Shown: piece by piece, positions 37,602-45,894 of the stretch
How the letters are laid out: every line of letters starts with the position of its first letter
Numbering within the stretch: position 1 is the stretch's first letter
Source: an uncultured Lachnospiraceae bacterium
GTDB lineage: Bacteria > Bacillota > Clostridia > Lachnospirales > Lachnospiraceae
DNA length: 64,000 nt
Assembly: GCA_902781215.1 (NCBI GenBank)
Contig: CACZIO010000005.1
Span: forward strand, 1-64,000
Reading direction: 5' to 3'
Position numbers and translations under genes: made by a program
The notes under the pieces: model-generated
The model's database searches: none
What the model was told of the DNA's origin: nothing
The model's input: the letters and a program-made list of their open reading frames with translations, nothing else

Positions 37602-38888
37602 ATGATCGATGTAAAATTTCTCAGAGAAAATCCGGACGCAGTCAGAGAGAATATCAAAAAGAAATTCCAGGACGCCAAGCTTCCGCTCGTAGATGAAGTC
37701 ATTGAATATGACGCCAAGAGCCGCGCCGCCCAGCAGGAGGCGGACCAGATCCGCGCGGAGAAGAAAAAGATCTCCAAGCAGATCGGCGGACTGATGAAGC
37801 AGGGCAAAAAGGAAGAGGCCGAGGAGATCAAGAGAAAGGTCGCGGACAACAGCCGTCTCGAGGAGCTGGACGCCATCAAGAAGGAAGCGGATGAGATCGT
37901 CAGAAAAGACATGATGGTGATCCCGCAGATGATTGATCCTTCTGTTCCGATCGGCCCCGATGACACCCACAATGTGGAGATCGAAAAATTCGGCGAGCCC
38001 CTGGTCCCGGACTTCGAGGTCCCCTATCACACGGATATCATGAAGCGCTTCAACGGCATCGACCTGGATGCGGCCGGCGACGTGGCGGGCAACGGCTTCT
38101 ATTATCTGATGGGCAATATCGCAAGGCTTCATTCCGCCGTGATCTCCTATGCGAGAGATTTCATGATCAACAAGGGCTTCACCTACTGTGTGCCGCCCTT
38201 CATGATCCGCAGCCGCGTCGTGACCGGCGTCATGAGCTTTGCGGAGATGGATGCCATGATGTACAAGATCGAGGGCGAGGACCTCTACCTGATCGGCACT
38301 TCCGAGCACTCCATGATCGGCAAGTTCATCGACCAGATCATCCCCGAGGAGAAGCTTCCCCAGACCCTGACCAGCTATTCCCCCTGCTTCCGCAAGGAGA
38401 AGGGCGCGCACGGCATCGAGGAGCGCGGTGTCTACAGGATCCACCAGTTCGAGAAGCAGGAGATGATCGTCGTCTGCAAGCCCGAGGAGTCCATGGACTG
38501 GTACAACAAGATGTGGTCCTACACCGTCGAGCTCTTCCGCAGCCTGGACATCCCCGTCCGCACGCTCGAGTGCTGCTCCGGCGACCTGGCCGACCTCAAG
38601 GTCAAGTCCTGTGATGTCGAGGCATGGTCCCCCCGCCAGAAGAAGTATTTTGAGGTGGGCAGCTGCTCCAACCTCGGCGACGCCCAGGCGCGCCGCCTGC
38701 AGATCCGTGTCAACGGAAAGGACGGCAAAAAGTATCTGGCCCACACCCTCAACAACACGGTCGTGGCACCGCCCAGGATGCTCATCGCTTTCCTCGAGAA
38801 CAACCTGCGCGAGGACGGCTCCGTCGCCATTCCGGAAGTCCTGCGTCCCTACATGGGCGGCATGACAGAGCTGGTTCCCGAGAACTAA
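37602..38888 (+). CDS. serS: Seryl-tRNA synthetase
   Basis: A 428-residue class II synthetase that charges tRNA-Ser. The N-terminal antiparallel coiled coil (about 30-105) binds the tRNA long arm. The class II core has motif 2 CFRKEKGAHGIEERGVYRIH and motif 3 (NNTVVAPPRMLIAFLENN), with the TSEHSMIGK serine-binding stretch. Length is normal. GGGACGAAAG precedes the ATG. Confidence 0.96.
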   Translation: MIDVKFLRENPDAVRENIKKKFQDAKLPLVDEVIEYDAKSRAAQQEADQIRAEKKKISKQIGGLMKQGKKEEAEEIKRKVADNSRLEELDAIKKEADEIVRKDMMVIPQMIDPSVPIGPDDTHNVEIEKFGEPLVPDFEVPYHTDIMKRFNGIDLDAAGDVAGNGFYYLMGNIARLHSAVISYARDFMINKGFTYCVPPFMIRSRVVTGVMSFAEMDAMMYKIEGEDLYLIGTSEHSMIGKFIDQIIPEEKLPQTLTSYSPCFRKEKGAHGIEERGVYRIHQFEKQEMIVVCKPEESMDWYNKMWSYTVELFRSLDIPVRTLECCSGDLADLKVKSCDVEAWSPRQKKYFEVGSCSNLGDAQARRLQIRVNGKDGKKYLAHTLNNTVVAPPRMLIAFLENNLREDGSVAIPEVLRPYMGGMTELVPEN

Positions 38889-39016
38889 AGGAAAGATATT
38901 ATCTGCGCAGGGAGGCTGTTTTCATAACAGATACGGGTCCTTGGGGGCACATGTACATGTAAACTGTATTCTGCGGAGGGCAGCTTCGCTTTTACGCGGA
39001 TTAGGAGAACCTGTTT

Positions 39017-39913
39017 TTGCATAAATATTTACGGGCAGTCGGATTTTCAGAGCGCATGAATTCCATGGACCGGCTGAACCTGATCGATGATATCAAAACA
39101 AAATCCTCATATAAAAAGCAGGCGCCGGGCTATGAAAACGACGGAGAGATCCTGACGGAATACCGGATGGACCTCGCCGGCGGCTGCGGTCTGACCATGA
39201 CGGGGATCTTCGAGGATGACAATGACCTTCTGACCGGGGAGATCGAGCCCTATCTGATGCCGGAGTCGGTCACCTCGATGGAGGAGGTCTTTGTGGAGCA
39301 GAGGATCGACAACCGGTCCTTCGCCGGCATCTGCGACGATATGCGGATCGGGACGACCCTGATCTTCCGCCTGCTCAACCCGGTGGACTATCTCCGTTTC
39401 AGCTCCTTTGAGGACCTGCCCTGTCCGGGGACCAGCGTCTGTCTCTCCGCGCTCTCCGTGGAGGGCACGGTCGTCCTGCCCCTGCACAAAAACGCCTATG
39501 AACAGCAGGTCATCCTGCGCAGGGCGGACCGGCGCAGAAAGCTCCTGGAGGCAGCCAGGGACGGGAACGAGCAGGCCATGCAGACCATCACCATGGAGGA
39601 CATGGACACCTACAGCGACCTGCTGAACAGGGTCCAGGAGGAGGACATCCTGACCCTGGTGGATTCCTTTTTCATGCCGACCGGGGCGGAGTGCGACATC
39701 TACTATATTCTGGGAGAGATCCTCTCCTGCAGGCAGGTGCGCAACCTCTACACCCTGGACAAGATCCACATCCTGACGATCCGCTGCAGCGGCATTGAAT
39801 TCACGGTCGCCATCAACCACAAGGACCTGTACGGCCATCCCGAGCCCGGCCGGCGCTTCAAGGGCGTCATCTGGCTGCAGGGCACGATCCTGTACCCGGG
39901 AGCAGTCGGCTGA
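39017..39913 (+). CDS. DUF3881-like protein
   Basis: A 298-residue protein starting MHKYLRAVGFSERMN. From recall this matches a Lachnospiraceae-restricted family (DUF3881) of unknown function, often near serS and the origin. No membrane segment or catalytic motif is seen; it is soluble and acidic. The start is TTG at 39017: AGGAG lies 9 bp upstream and no conserved ATG exists before RMNSMDRL. A strong terminator follows. The family label is moderately sure; the function is unknown. Confidence 0.7.
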   Translation: MHKYLRAVGFSERMNSMDRLNLIDDIKTKSSYKKQAPGYENDGEILTEYRMDLAGGCGLTMTGIFEDDNDLLTGEIEPYLMPESVTSMEEVFVEQRIDNRSFAGICDDMRIGTTLIFRLLNPVDYLRFSSFEDLPCPGTSVCLSALSVEGTVVLPLHKNAYEQQVILRRADRRRKLLEAARDGNEQAMQTITMEDMDTYSDLLNRVQEEDILTLVDSFFMPTGAECDIYYILGEILSCRQVRNLYTLDKIHILTIRCSGIEFTVAINHKDLYGHPEPGRRFKGVIWLQGTILYPGAVG

Positions 39914-39967
39914 GCAACAGGCTGAGCCGCTGAAAAGAAAAATCGATCCACACCTGATCACAAGGGT

Positions 39968-40006
39968 CCCTCGCCGGAAAAATGGAATCCGGCGAGGGGC
40001 TTTTTT
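39968..40006 (+). terminator. Intrinsic terminator
   Basis: CCCTCGCCGGA and TCCGGCGAGGG form an 11-bp stem followed by GC and six T. It ends the DUF3881-like gene. Confidence 0.92.
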
Positions 40007-40187
40007 GATGCGCGAACCTGTTTTCTCATCGTCCGGACTACCATCATCCAGACTATCACCATAATCTCCATTCCGGAGCGCCATTTCCAGTGGCAGCAGC
40101 CGGCACGATCGTTTCTATGGAATAACTTCTGCGGAAAATAATACAAAACGCCTATTGCTTTTACTATAAGTATCTTTTATTAGAAGC

Positions 40188-40239
40188 AAGTTAGTTATTA
40201 CAAATTAAGGTTGACACAACTAACTTAGTCGTGTTAAAC
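40188..40239 (+). promoter_or_regulatory. feo operon promoter with inverted repeat
   Basis: TTGACA (40211-40216), 17 bp, TTAAAC (40234-40239) with an upstream G-T-G. AAGTTAGTT (40188-40196) and AACTAACTT (40218-40226) form a 9-bp inverted repeat that brackets the -35. This is a likely iron-dependent repressor site (DtxR or Fur type); the regulator is not in the window. Confidence 0.65.
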
Positions 40240-40327
40240 TCTGTCTGATTTTCAGTGGAAGGTGGAAAAATATCCGTTTATCCATTGATCAACAGCACAC
40301 ATGAGACAGCATTGGAAGGAGGCTGAA

Positions 40328-40540
40328 ATGATGCCATTGAGTCTGGCAGATCCCGGAAAGGAACAGACAATTGTAAAAGTCGGGGGAAATGCGGAGGTGC
40401 GCCAGCATCTCGAAAATCTGGGATTTGTCGTCGGAGGAACCGTCACTGTACTTTCTATTCTCAATGGAAACGCGATCGTAAAGGTGAAAGAATCACGGAT
40501 CGCTATCAATGAAGAACTCGCCAGAAAGATCATGGTGTAA
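40328..40540 (+). CDS. feoA: FeoA-domain protein 1
   Basis: A 70-residue SH3-like FeoA protein (MPLSLADPGKEQTIVKVGGN, then ENLGFVVGGTVTVLS). FeoA proteins assist ferrous iron uptake by FeoB. Starts at 40328 or 40331, after GGAAGGAGG. First gene of the feo string, 21 bp before the second FeoA. Confidence 0.9.
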   Translation: MMPLSLADPGKEQTIVKVGGNAEVRQHLENLGFVVGGTVTVLSILNGNAIVKVKESRIAINEELARKIMV

Positions 40541-40561
40541 ATACAGACAGGGAGGAGATAC

Positions 40562-40783
40562 ATGAAAACACTGAGAGATGTAAAGATCGGTGAGACCGCT
40601 AAGGTGAAAAAGCTCCACGGTGAAGGCGCCGTCAAACGGCGCATCATGGATATGGGCATCACCAAGGGCGTGGACGTATATGTCCGCAAGGTTGCGCCCC
40701 TGGGAGATCCCGTTGAAGTGACCGTGCGGAATTATGAGCTCTCCCTCCGCAAGGAGGATGCGGCCATGGTGGAAGTCGAATGA
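40562..40783 (+). CDS. feoA: FeoA-domain protein 2
   Basis: A 73-residue FeoA protein (MKTLRDVKIGETAKVKKLHG, then RIMDMGITKGVDVYVRKVAPLGDPVEVTV). It is closer to the classical FeoA pattern than the first copy. GGGAGGAG precedes the ATG. Two FeoA proteins ahead of FeoB is common in Clostridia. Confidence 0.93.
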   Translation: MKTLRDVKIGETAKVKKLHGEGAVKRRIMDMGITKGVDVYVRKVAPLGDPVEVTVRNYELSLRKEDAAMVEVE

Positions 40784-40936
40784 TATGAGAAATGCGCAGG
40801 GTCCTCAGGTGAATCCCGGCGGCAGATTACCTTATCATAAATTCCCGTTTCAGATAAAGAGCATTGAAACAGAGGAAGCTGCGCAGCGGAAGACAGATCC
40901 GTGCAGAAGAAGCTTCCGGACAGGAGGAGTAGGAAA

Positions 40937-43396
40937 ATGGCAGTAAGAATTGCTCTTGCCGGCAACCCCAACAGCGGCAAGACAACATTGTTTAACGCGC
41001 TGACCGGTTCCAACCAGTTCGTCGGAAACTGGCCGGGCGTCACAGTTGAGAAAAAAGAGGGTAAGCTGAAAAAGCATGACGGCGTCGTGATCACCGATCT
41101 TCCGGGCATCTATTCGCTGTCCCCCTATACCCTCGAGGAAGTCGTCGCGAGAAACTATCTGATCGAGGAGAGGCCCGACGCCATCCTCAACATCATCGAC
41201 GGCACCAACCTGGAGAGAAACCTCTACCTGACCACCCAGCTGGTGGAGCTCGGCATTCCGGTCGTGGTCGCGGTCAACATGTGTGACCTGGTCGAGAAGA
41301 ACGGCGACAAGATCGATACCGACAAGCTGTCCGAGCACCTGGGATGCAGGATCGTCAGGATTTCCGCGCTCAAGGGAACGGGCGTCATGGATGCGGCGGA
41401 GGCCGCCATCCAGGCCGCGCAGGCGGACAAGACTGTCCCCCAGCACACCTTCTCCGGCCCCGTGGAGCACGCCATCGCCCACATCGAGGAGGCCATCGTC
41501 CACGATCTGCCCGAGGAGCAGCAGCGCTGGTATGCCATCAAGGTGTTCGAGCGCGACGAGAAGGTCCTGGAGCTGCTCAAGGTGGACCAGGAGACCCTGG
41601 CCCATGTCGAGCAGGACATCGTGGCGGCGGAGACCGAGCTGGACGACGATGCCGAGAGCATCATCACCAACGAGCGCTACAACTATATCGCAGAGATCAT
41701 CCAGTCCTGCTATGAGAAGAAGGGCGTCGGCCAGCTGACGACCTCCGACAAGATCGACCGCATCGTGACCAACCGCTGGCTGGGTCTTCCCATCTTCGCG
41801 GCCGTCATGTTCTTTGTCTACTGGATCGCCATGGTCGGTGTCGGCGCATCTGCGACCGACTGGGCCAACGACGGACTCTTCGGAGACGGCTGGCACCTCT
41901 TCGGAAACGGGACCGCAGCCTATGAGGCGGACGCGGAGGAGTACGGCGATGCCTTCAATGTCGTAGACGCCTTCGTCGGTGTCGACAACTTTGCCAATGA
42001 AGAGGGCGAAGTGGATGTGGCTGCCGTCAGGGCTGCTGTCGACGCGGTCGCGGCAGGCTCCACAGCGGACTACACCCTCGAGGACGAGGAGACCCTCGCG
42101 ACCGAGGATGTCACCTATACAACAGATGAACTGGCGGAGGCAATCACCGTCTTTGAAAAATACGAGGGTGCGGAGCCCGATCCCGCCGCTTACGGCACAT
42201 GGGTCCCCGGTGTCCCCGTCATCATCGAGGGACTGCTTGACAGCCTTCATGTCTCCGGCGTGCTCAAGGCCCTGATCCTCGACGGCATCGTCGCCGGTGT
42301 CGGCGCGGTCCTCGGTTTCGTCCCCCAGATGCTGGTCCTCTTCCTGATGCTGGCCTTCCTGGAGGCCTGTGGCTACATGGCCCGTATCGCCTTTGTTCTG
42401 GACCGAATCTTCCGCAAGTTCGGCCTCTCCGGCAAGTCCTTCATCCCCATGCTGGTCGGCACGGGCTGCGGCATCCCCGGTGTCATGGCCTCCAGAACCA
42501 TCGAGAACGAGCGTGACCGCCGCATGACGATCATGACCACCACCTTCATCCCCTGCGGCGCCAAGGTCCCCTTCATCGCCATGATCGCGGGCGCCATCTT
42601 CAACGGTTCCGCATGGGTCGCGACTTCGGCCTACTTTATCGGCATGGCCGCCATCATCATCTCCGGCATCATGCTCAAGAAGACACAGATGTTCGCGGGC
42701 GATCCCGCTCCCTTCGTCATGGAGCTGCCCGCCTACCATATGCCTACGATCACCAACGTGCTCCGGTCCATGTGGGAGCGCGGCTGGTCCTTCATCAAGA
42801 AGGCCGGCACCATCATCCTCCTGTCCACCATCGTGATCTGGTTCCTGAGCAACTTCGGCTTCGTGGAAGGTGCCTTCGGAATGCTGGAGGAGGATCAGCT
42901 GGATATGTCCATCCTGGCCGGTGTCGGCAACGCCATCGCCTGGATCTTCATGCCTCTGGGCTGGGGCAACTGGCAGGCAGCTGTCGCTTCCATCACCGGC
43001 CTGGTCGCCAAGGAGAACATCGTCGGTACCATGGGTGTCCTGTACGGCGGCGGTGAGGAAACCGTCTACCAGACCCTGGCAGCGGCCTTCACGCCTGTGA
43101 CCGCCTACTCCTTCCTGGTGTTCAACCTGCTCTGCGCACCCTGCTTTGCAGCCATCGGCGCCATCCGCCGTGAGATGAACAACATGAAGTGGACCTGGTT
43201 CGCCATCGGCTACCAGTGCGGATTTGCCTATGTGATCGCCCTGATCATCAACCAGATCGGCGGCGCCGTGACCGGCAATCTCAATGTGATCGGCCTCATC
43301 GCGGCCCTCGCCTGCCTGGCCGGTATCATTTACATGCTGTTCTTCAAGAAGTATCAGGAGGCAGTCAAGCTCACAAGGGCCGTCAAGGTCAGCTGA
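40937..43396 (+). CDS. feoB: Ferrous iron transport protein B
   Basis: An 819-residue G-protein-coupled Fe2+ transporter. The N-terminal G domain has GNPNSGKTTLFN (G1), DLPGIYSL (G3) and NMCD (G4); the helical spacer follows, then the membrane part with two Gate motifs (ACGYMARIAFVLDR and a later CAPCFAAIGAIR). Between the first and second membrane segments is an acidic outside loop of about 100 residues (about 310-415, EADAEEYGDAFNVVDAFVG and on). I chose the ATG at 40937 because AGGAGG is 9 bp upstream and the G domain begins directly. Co-transcribed with both feoA genes. Confidence 0.96.
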   Translation: MAVRIALAGNPNSGKTTLFNALTGSNQFVGNWPGVTVEKKEGKLKKHDGVVITDLPGIYSLSPYTLEEVVARNYLIEERPDAILNIIDGTNLERNLYLTTQLVELGIPVVVAVNMCDLVEKNGDKIDTDKLSEHLGCRIVRISALKGTGVMDAAEAAIQAAQADKTVPQHTFSGPVEHAIAHIEEAIVHDLPEEQQRWYAIKVFERDEKVLELLKVDQETLAHVEQDIVAAETELDDDAESIITNERYNYIAEIIQSCYEKKGVGQLTTSDKIDRIVTNRWLGLPIFAAVMFFVYWIAMVGVGASATDWANDGLFGDGWHLFGNGTAAYEADAEEYGDAFNVVDAFVGVDNFANEEGEVDVAAVRAAVDAVAAGSTADYTLEDEETLATEDVTYTTDELAEAITVFEKYEGAEPDPAAYGTWVPGVPVIIEGLLDSLHVSGVLKALILDGIVAGVGAVLGFVPQMLVLFLMLAFLEACGYMARIAFVLDRIFRKFGLSGKSFIPMLVGTGCGIPGVMASRTIENERDRRMTIMTTTFIPCGAKVPFIAMIAGAIFNGSAWVATSAYFIGMAAIIISGIMLKKTQMFAGDPAPFVMELPAYHMPTITNVLRSMWERGWSFIKKAGTIILLSTIVIWFLSNFGFVEGAFGMLEEDQLDMSILAGVGNAIAWIFMPLGWGNWQAAVASITGLVAKENIVGTMGVLYGGGEETVYQTLAAAFTPVTAYSFLVFNLLCAPCFAAIGAIRREMNNMKWTWFAIGYQCGFAYVIALIINQIGGAVTGNLNVIGLIAALACLAGIIYMLFFKKYQEAVKLTRAVKVS

Positions 43397-43415
43397 GCAG
43401 AGAAAGCAGGATCGT

Positions 43416-43628
43416 ATGTTTACATGGTTCAGTGCCAATATGGGAAATATCATTGTCGTGCTCTTATTATGCACTGTGGTCTTTCTGATCATCCGGTCGA
43501 TCGTGCGCGACAGGCGGCAGGGAAAATCCAGCTGCGGCAGTCACTGCGGCAGCTGCCCTATGAGCGGGTCCTGCCACAGCCACGCCGGGAAAAAGAGATT
43601 GCGTGAAAGCAGATTCAGAAGGGTATAA
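43416..43628 (+). CDS. FeoB-associated Cys-rich membrane protein
   Basis: A 70-residue protein with one N-terminal membrane helix (IIVVLLLCTVVFLIIRSIV) and a Cys-rich tail (SCGSHCGSCPMSGSCHSH), matching the small family found after feoB. It lies 19 bp after feoB. The cysteines may bind iron or another metal at the membrane. Function not established. Confidence 0.88.
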   Translation: MFTWFSANMGNIIVVLLLCTVVFLIIRSIVRDRRQGKSSCGSHCGSCPMSGSCHSHAGKKRLRESRFRRV

Positions 43629-43707
43629 CAGGGCAGGAGTCCCCATGGCCCAAACAGCGCACAACTCTGTTCATACATGTTTCTAAACAGGAGGTCATGA
43701 TACAGGT

Positions 43708-43953
43708 ATGTATAAGATCGTATTGAACATCGACGGGATGTCCTGCGGCATGTGCGAGGCACATATGAATGACACGATCCGCAGCAGATATACCGTGAAA
43801 AAACTCAAGTCCTCCCACAAGGCGGGGACAACGGAATTCCTGTCCGAGGAGAAAATCCCCGAGGCGGAGCTCAAAAGCCTGATCGACCCTACAGGCTATA
43901 AGCTCGTGGGCTACCACGCGGAGACCGCGCAAAAGAAGGGCCTGTTCTGGTAA
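43708..43953 (+). CDS. Heavy-metal-associated (CopZ-like) small protein
   Basis: An 81-residue protein with the HMA motif GMSCGMCEAHM (Cys13 and Cys16) near the N-terminus (YKIVLNIDGMSC). The second half (TTEFLSEEKIPEAELKSLID) keeps the ferredoxin-like pattern, with a C-terminal extension ending KKGLFW. It may carry a soft metal ion. It is 80 bp past the feo genes and may share their transcript. AGGAGG lies 13 bp upstream of the ATG. Confidence 0.8.
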   Translation: MYKIVLNIDGMSCGMCEAHMNDTIRSRYTVKKLKSSHKAGTTEFLSEEKIPEAELKSLIDPTGYKLVGYHAETAQKKGLFW

Positions 43954-44013
43954 GAAACCGTATCTGTGCAGGTATGAAAAACCCACATGCAGGTTTTGTG
44001 CTCTGCGTGCAGA

Positions 44014-44029
44014 ATGTCCGTAAGGGCAT
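44014..44029 (+). repeat. Partial R3 hairpin
   Basis: ATGTCC-GTAA-GGGCAT, the first hairpin of the R3 family without the second one. Confidence 0.4.
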
Positions 44030-44075
44030 CATTTTCAGACCACATAAGAACTGCACAGAAAAATAAAAAAGAAAG

Positions 44076-44124
44076 CCGGCAGCAGCTTGTGACTTTGGAC
44101 GTCCTGAGCTGCTGCCGGTTTTTT
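44076..44124 (+). terminator. Intrinsic terminator after the feo region
   Basis: CCGGCAGCAGCT and AGCTGCTGCCGG form a 12-bp stem around a 19-base loop, followed by six T. Confidence 0.9.
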
Positions 44125-44227
44125 ATAAACTTCTCTATTTTATGGGCTGCGCTTTGTCGCGACTGAGAGAAGGAATCTGCCTGTCTGTTGTTTATTCTTT
44201 ACTGTTCTTTTGTGATTAATATCTACT

Positions 44228-45655
44228 TCACTTCATGGAGAAGGTCTCCATGGCGCGGCGCATGAGCGCCGGGGTCGTCTCATCTCCGCGGTTCCAGAGG
44301 CCGTACCAGACGAATACGCGGCCGTCCACGGGCATGCAGTATTCCCGCGCCTCAATCGTGCGGTCGCCCTCGACAGTGGAGTAGGAGTACTCGAGGCCCG
44401 CGAACTTCCGGTCGCCGATCGAGAAAGTGACGACCTCGGGTTCGCCGGTCAGTCGGTTCTGAAGCATGGAAATGGTATTGTTTTTGGCATCGACGACGTA
44501 TTCGCCGATGGAATCGAAGGGAATGTCGTCGGATTCGTCGTCCACCTGGAAGAGAGGCATCTCCATGCCGCTGCCGGTATAGACCATGGTCAGGTCTTCG
44601 TCGGCCAGGACCAGGTATTTGCTGTCATCGATCTCGAAGGTGTAATCGCCCTCGAAGACGGCAGAGCTGCCGTAGTTGACGGCCGGGTAGCCGGATCCGC
44701 CGGAAAATTCCATTTCCTCCCTCGCGGATTCCATTTCCTTGACGGAAGACTTCTCTCCCGCGGAATCTCCGGGCGCCCCGGAAGGGAGCGGGGAATTGTC
44801 GGAGCCGATGGTACCTTCCCGGGCACTGCTCTCCCCGTAGGCATCGGCGGACAGCTGCAGGGTCAGGACGGCCTTTTCCAGGGCATTCTGGCCGGCCCAG
44901 TAGTCCTGATCGTCGCGGTAGATTTCCGTGCTGTAGAAGATATACTTTCCGTCCCGGACCTCGACATAATAGGTGGCGTCGACGGTCTCGCCCTGCCGGT
45001 CGCTGTAGCAGAAGATGTAGCCCTCCAGGGTGTGTCCCTTGACGGTAATTTCATTTTCGGCGGGAGGCTGGACGATGGCCTGCTGGTATTTCTGAGTCTC
45101 GTCGAACATGCTCTCCTCCAGGATCTGGGAGACCTCGGGCATATTCTCATCATCGACGACCGAGACGAAGAGGCCGACCAGGGATTCGTCCCCGTTGACC
45201 GCGATCTGCGCCGCGCCGGTATCTGTGATGTAGGCGGTGTGCGCGGCGTCATAGAGGAAGGAAAAGCCCATTTCCTCGCTGGCAAAGACCTTGTCCCCGC
45301 CGCCGGCAGCAGCCTCATCGCCTTCAGCAGCTGCGCTGTCGTCCTCGTAGGCGACACTTTTCATTCCGACAGCAGCGCCCGCCGCAGTGGTATCCGTGGC
45401 GGCGGTTTCTGACGTGGCGGCTGCATCTGACAGAGCGTCACCTTCTGATGCCGGTGCAGCCTGATCCCCGGCTTTTTCCCCGGTAGTACCCGCAGCAGCA
45501 GTCCCGGAGGAGGTCTTCGCGGCAGAGGGGTCGGAAGCGGATTCGGACGGGGTTGTCTGTCCGCTGCCGCCGCAGGCGGTCAGGGACAGGACAAGTGCCA
45601 GGATGAGGGCTGCCGGAATGGCAGCTGTCTTCGGCGTTCTGAAAAACAGTCTCAT
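44228..45655 (-). CDS. Predicted lipoprotein with low-complexity N-terminus
   Basis: A 475-residue protein with a signal peptide and lipobox LTAC (Cys28). Residues about 30-110 are Ala/Ser/Thr/Glu-rich and probably disordered. Two similar-looking folded parts follow: one with FASEEMGFSFLYDAAHTAYI, the other with DYTFEIDDSKYLVLADEDLT, each ending in a segment about user-read values such as YYVEVRDGKYIFYSTEI. I do not recognise the family. The ATG at 45655 is preferred (AAGG at 8 bp); a GTG three codons upstream overlaps that site. Confidence 0.75.
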   Translation of the reverse strand: MRLFFRTPKTAAIPAALILALVLSLTACGGSGQTTPSESASDPSAAKTSSGTAAAGTTGEKAGDQAAPASEGDALSDAAATSETAATDTTAAGAAVGMKSVAYEDDSAAAEGDEAAAGGGDKVFASEEMGFSFLYDAAHTAYITDTGAAQIAVNGDESLVGLFVSVVDDENMPEVSQILEESMFDETQKYQQAIVQPPAENEITVKGHTLEGYIFCYSDRQGETVDATYYVEVRDGKYIFYSTEIYRDDQDYWAGQNALEKAVLTLQLSADAYGESSAREGTIGSDNSPLPSGAPGDSAGEKSSVKEMESAREEMEFSGGSGYPAVNYGSSAVFEGDYTFEIDDSKYLVLADEDLTMVYTGSGMEMPLFQVDDESDDIPFDSIGEYVVDAKNNTISMLQNRLTGEPEVVTFSIGDRKFAGLEYSYSTVEGDRTIEAREYCMPVDGRVFVWYGLWNRGDETTPALMRRAMETFSMK

Positions 45656-45894
45656 AGCGGTCACCTTCTTTCTTTTTCAAATCGACAGTTGTGCGTACAT
45701 AACAATAATATAGATGATATATTACGATAAAACAATCATGGAGACAGCTGTATCGGTGGCAGTATTCAGTGCATCGACGAAGAAACATCATGCGCTTACG
45801 TGAATCTCACCTTAAATCGATAGATTGCGCCGGTATTTTTTCAATCTCCAAAGTGTGGTATGCTAAGTGTATCCTGTGACTGGAGGTGACCGGA

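Noticed and set aside
40850..43492. Long open frame (880 codons) antisense to feoB
   Set aside because: Same cause: mirror of the GC-rich feoB codons, composition rich in Gly, Asp and His, no ribosome site and no family resemblance.
45665..45894. Small RNA or promoter between the lipoprotein and ATPase genes
   Set aside because: AT-rich with a possible TATGCT -10 near 45860, but no convincing -35 or hairpin set; not called.
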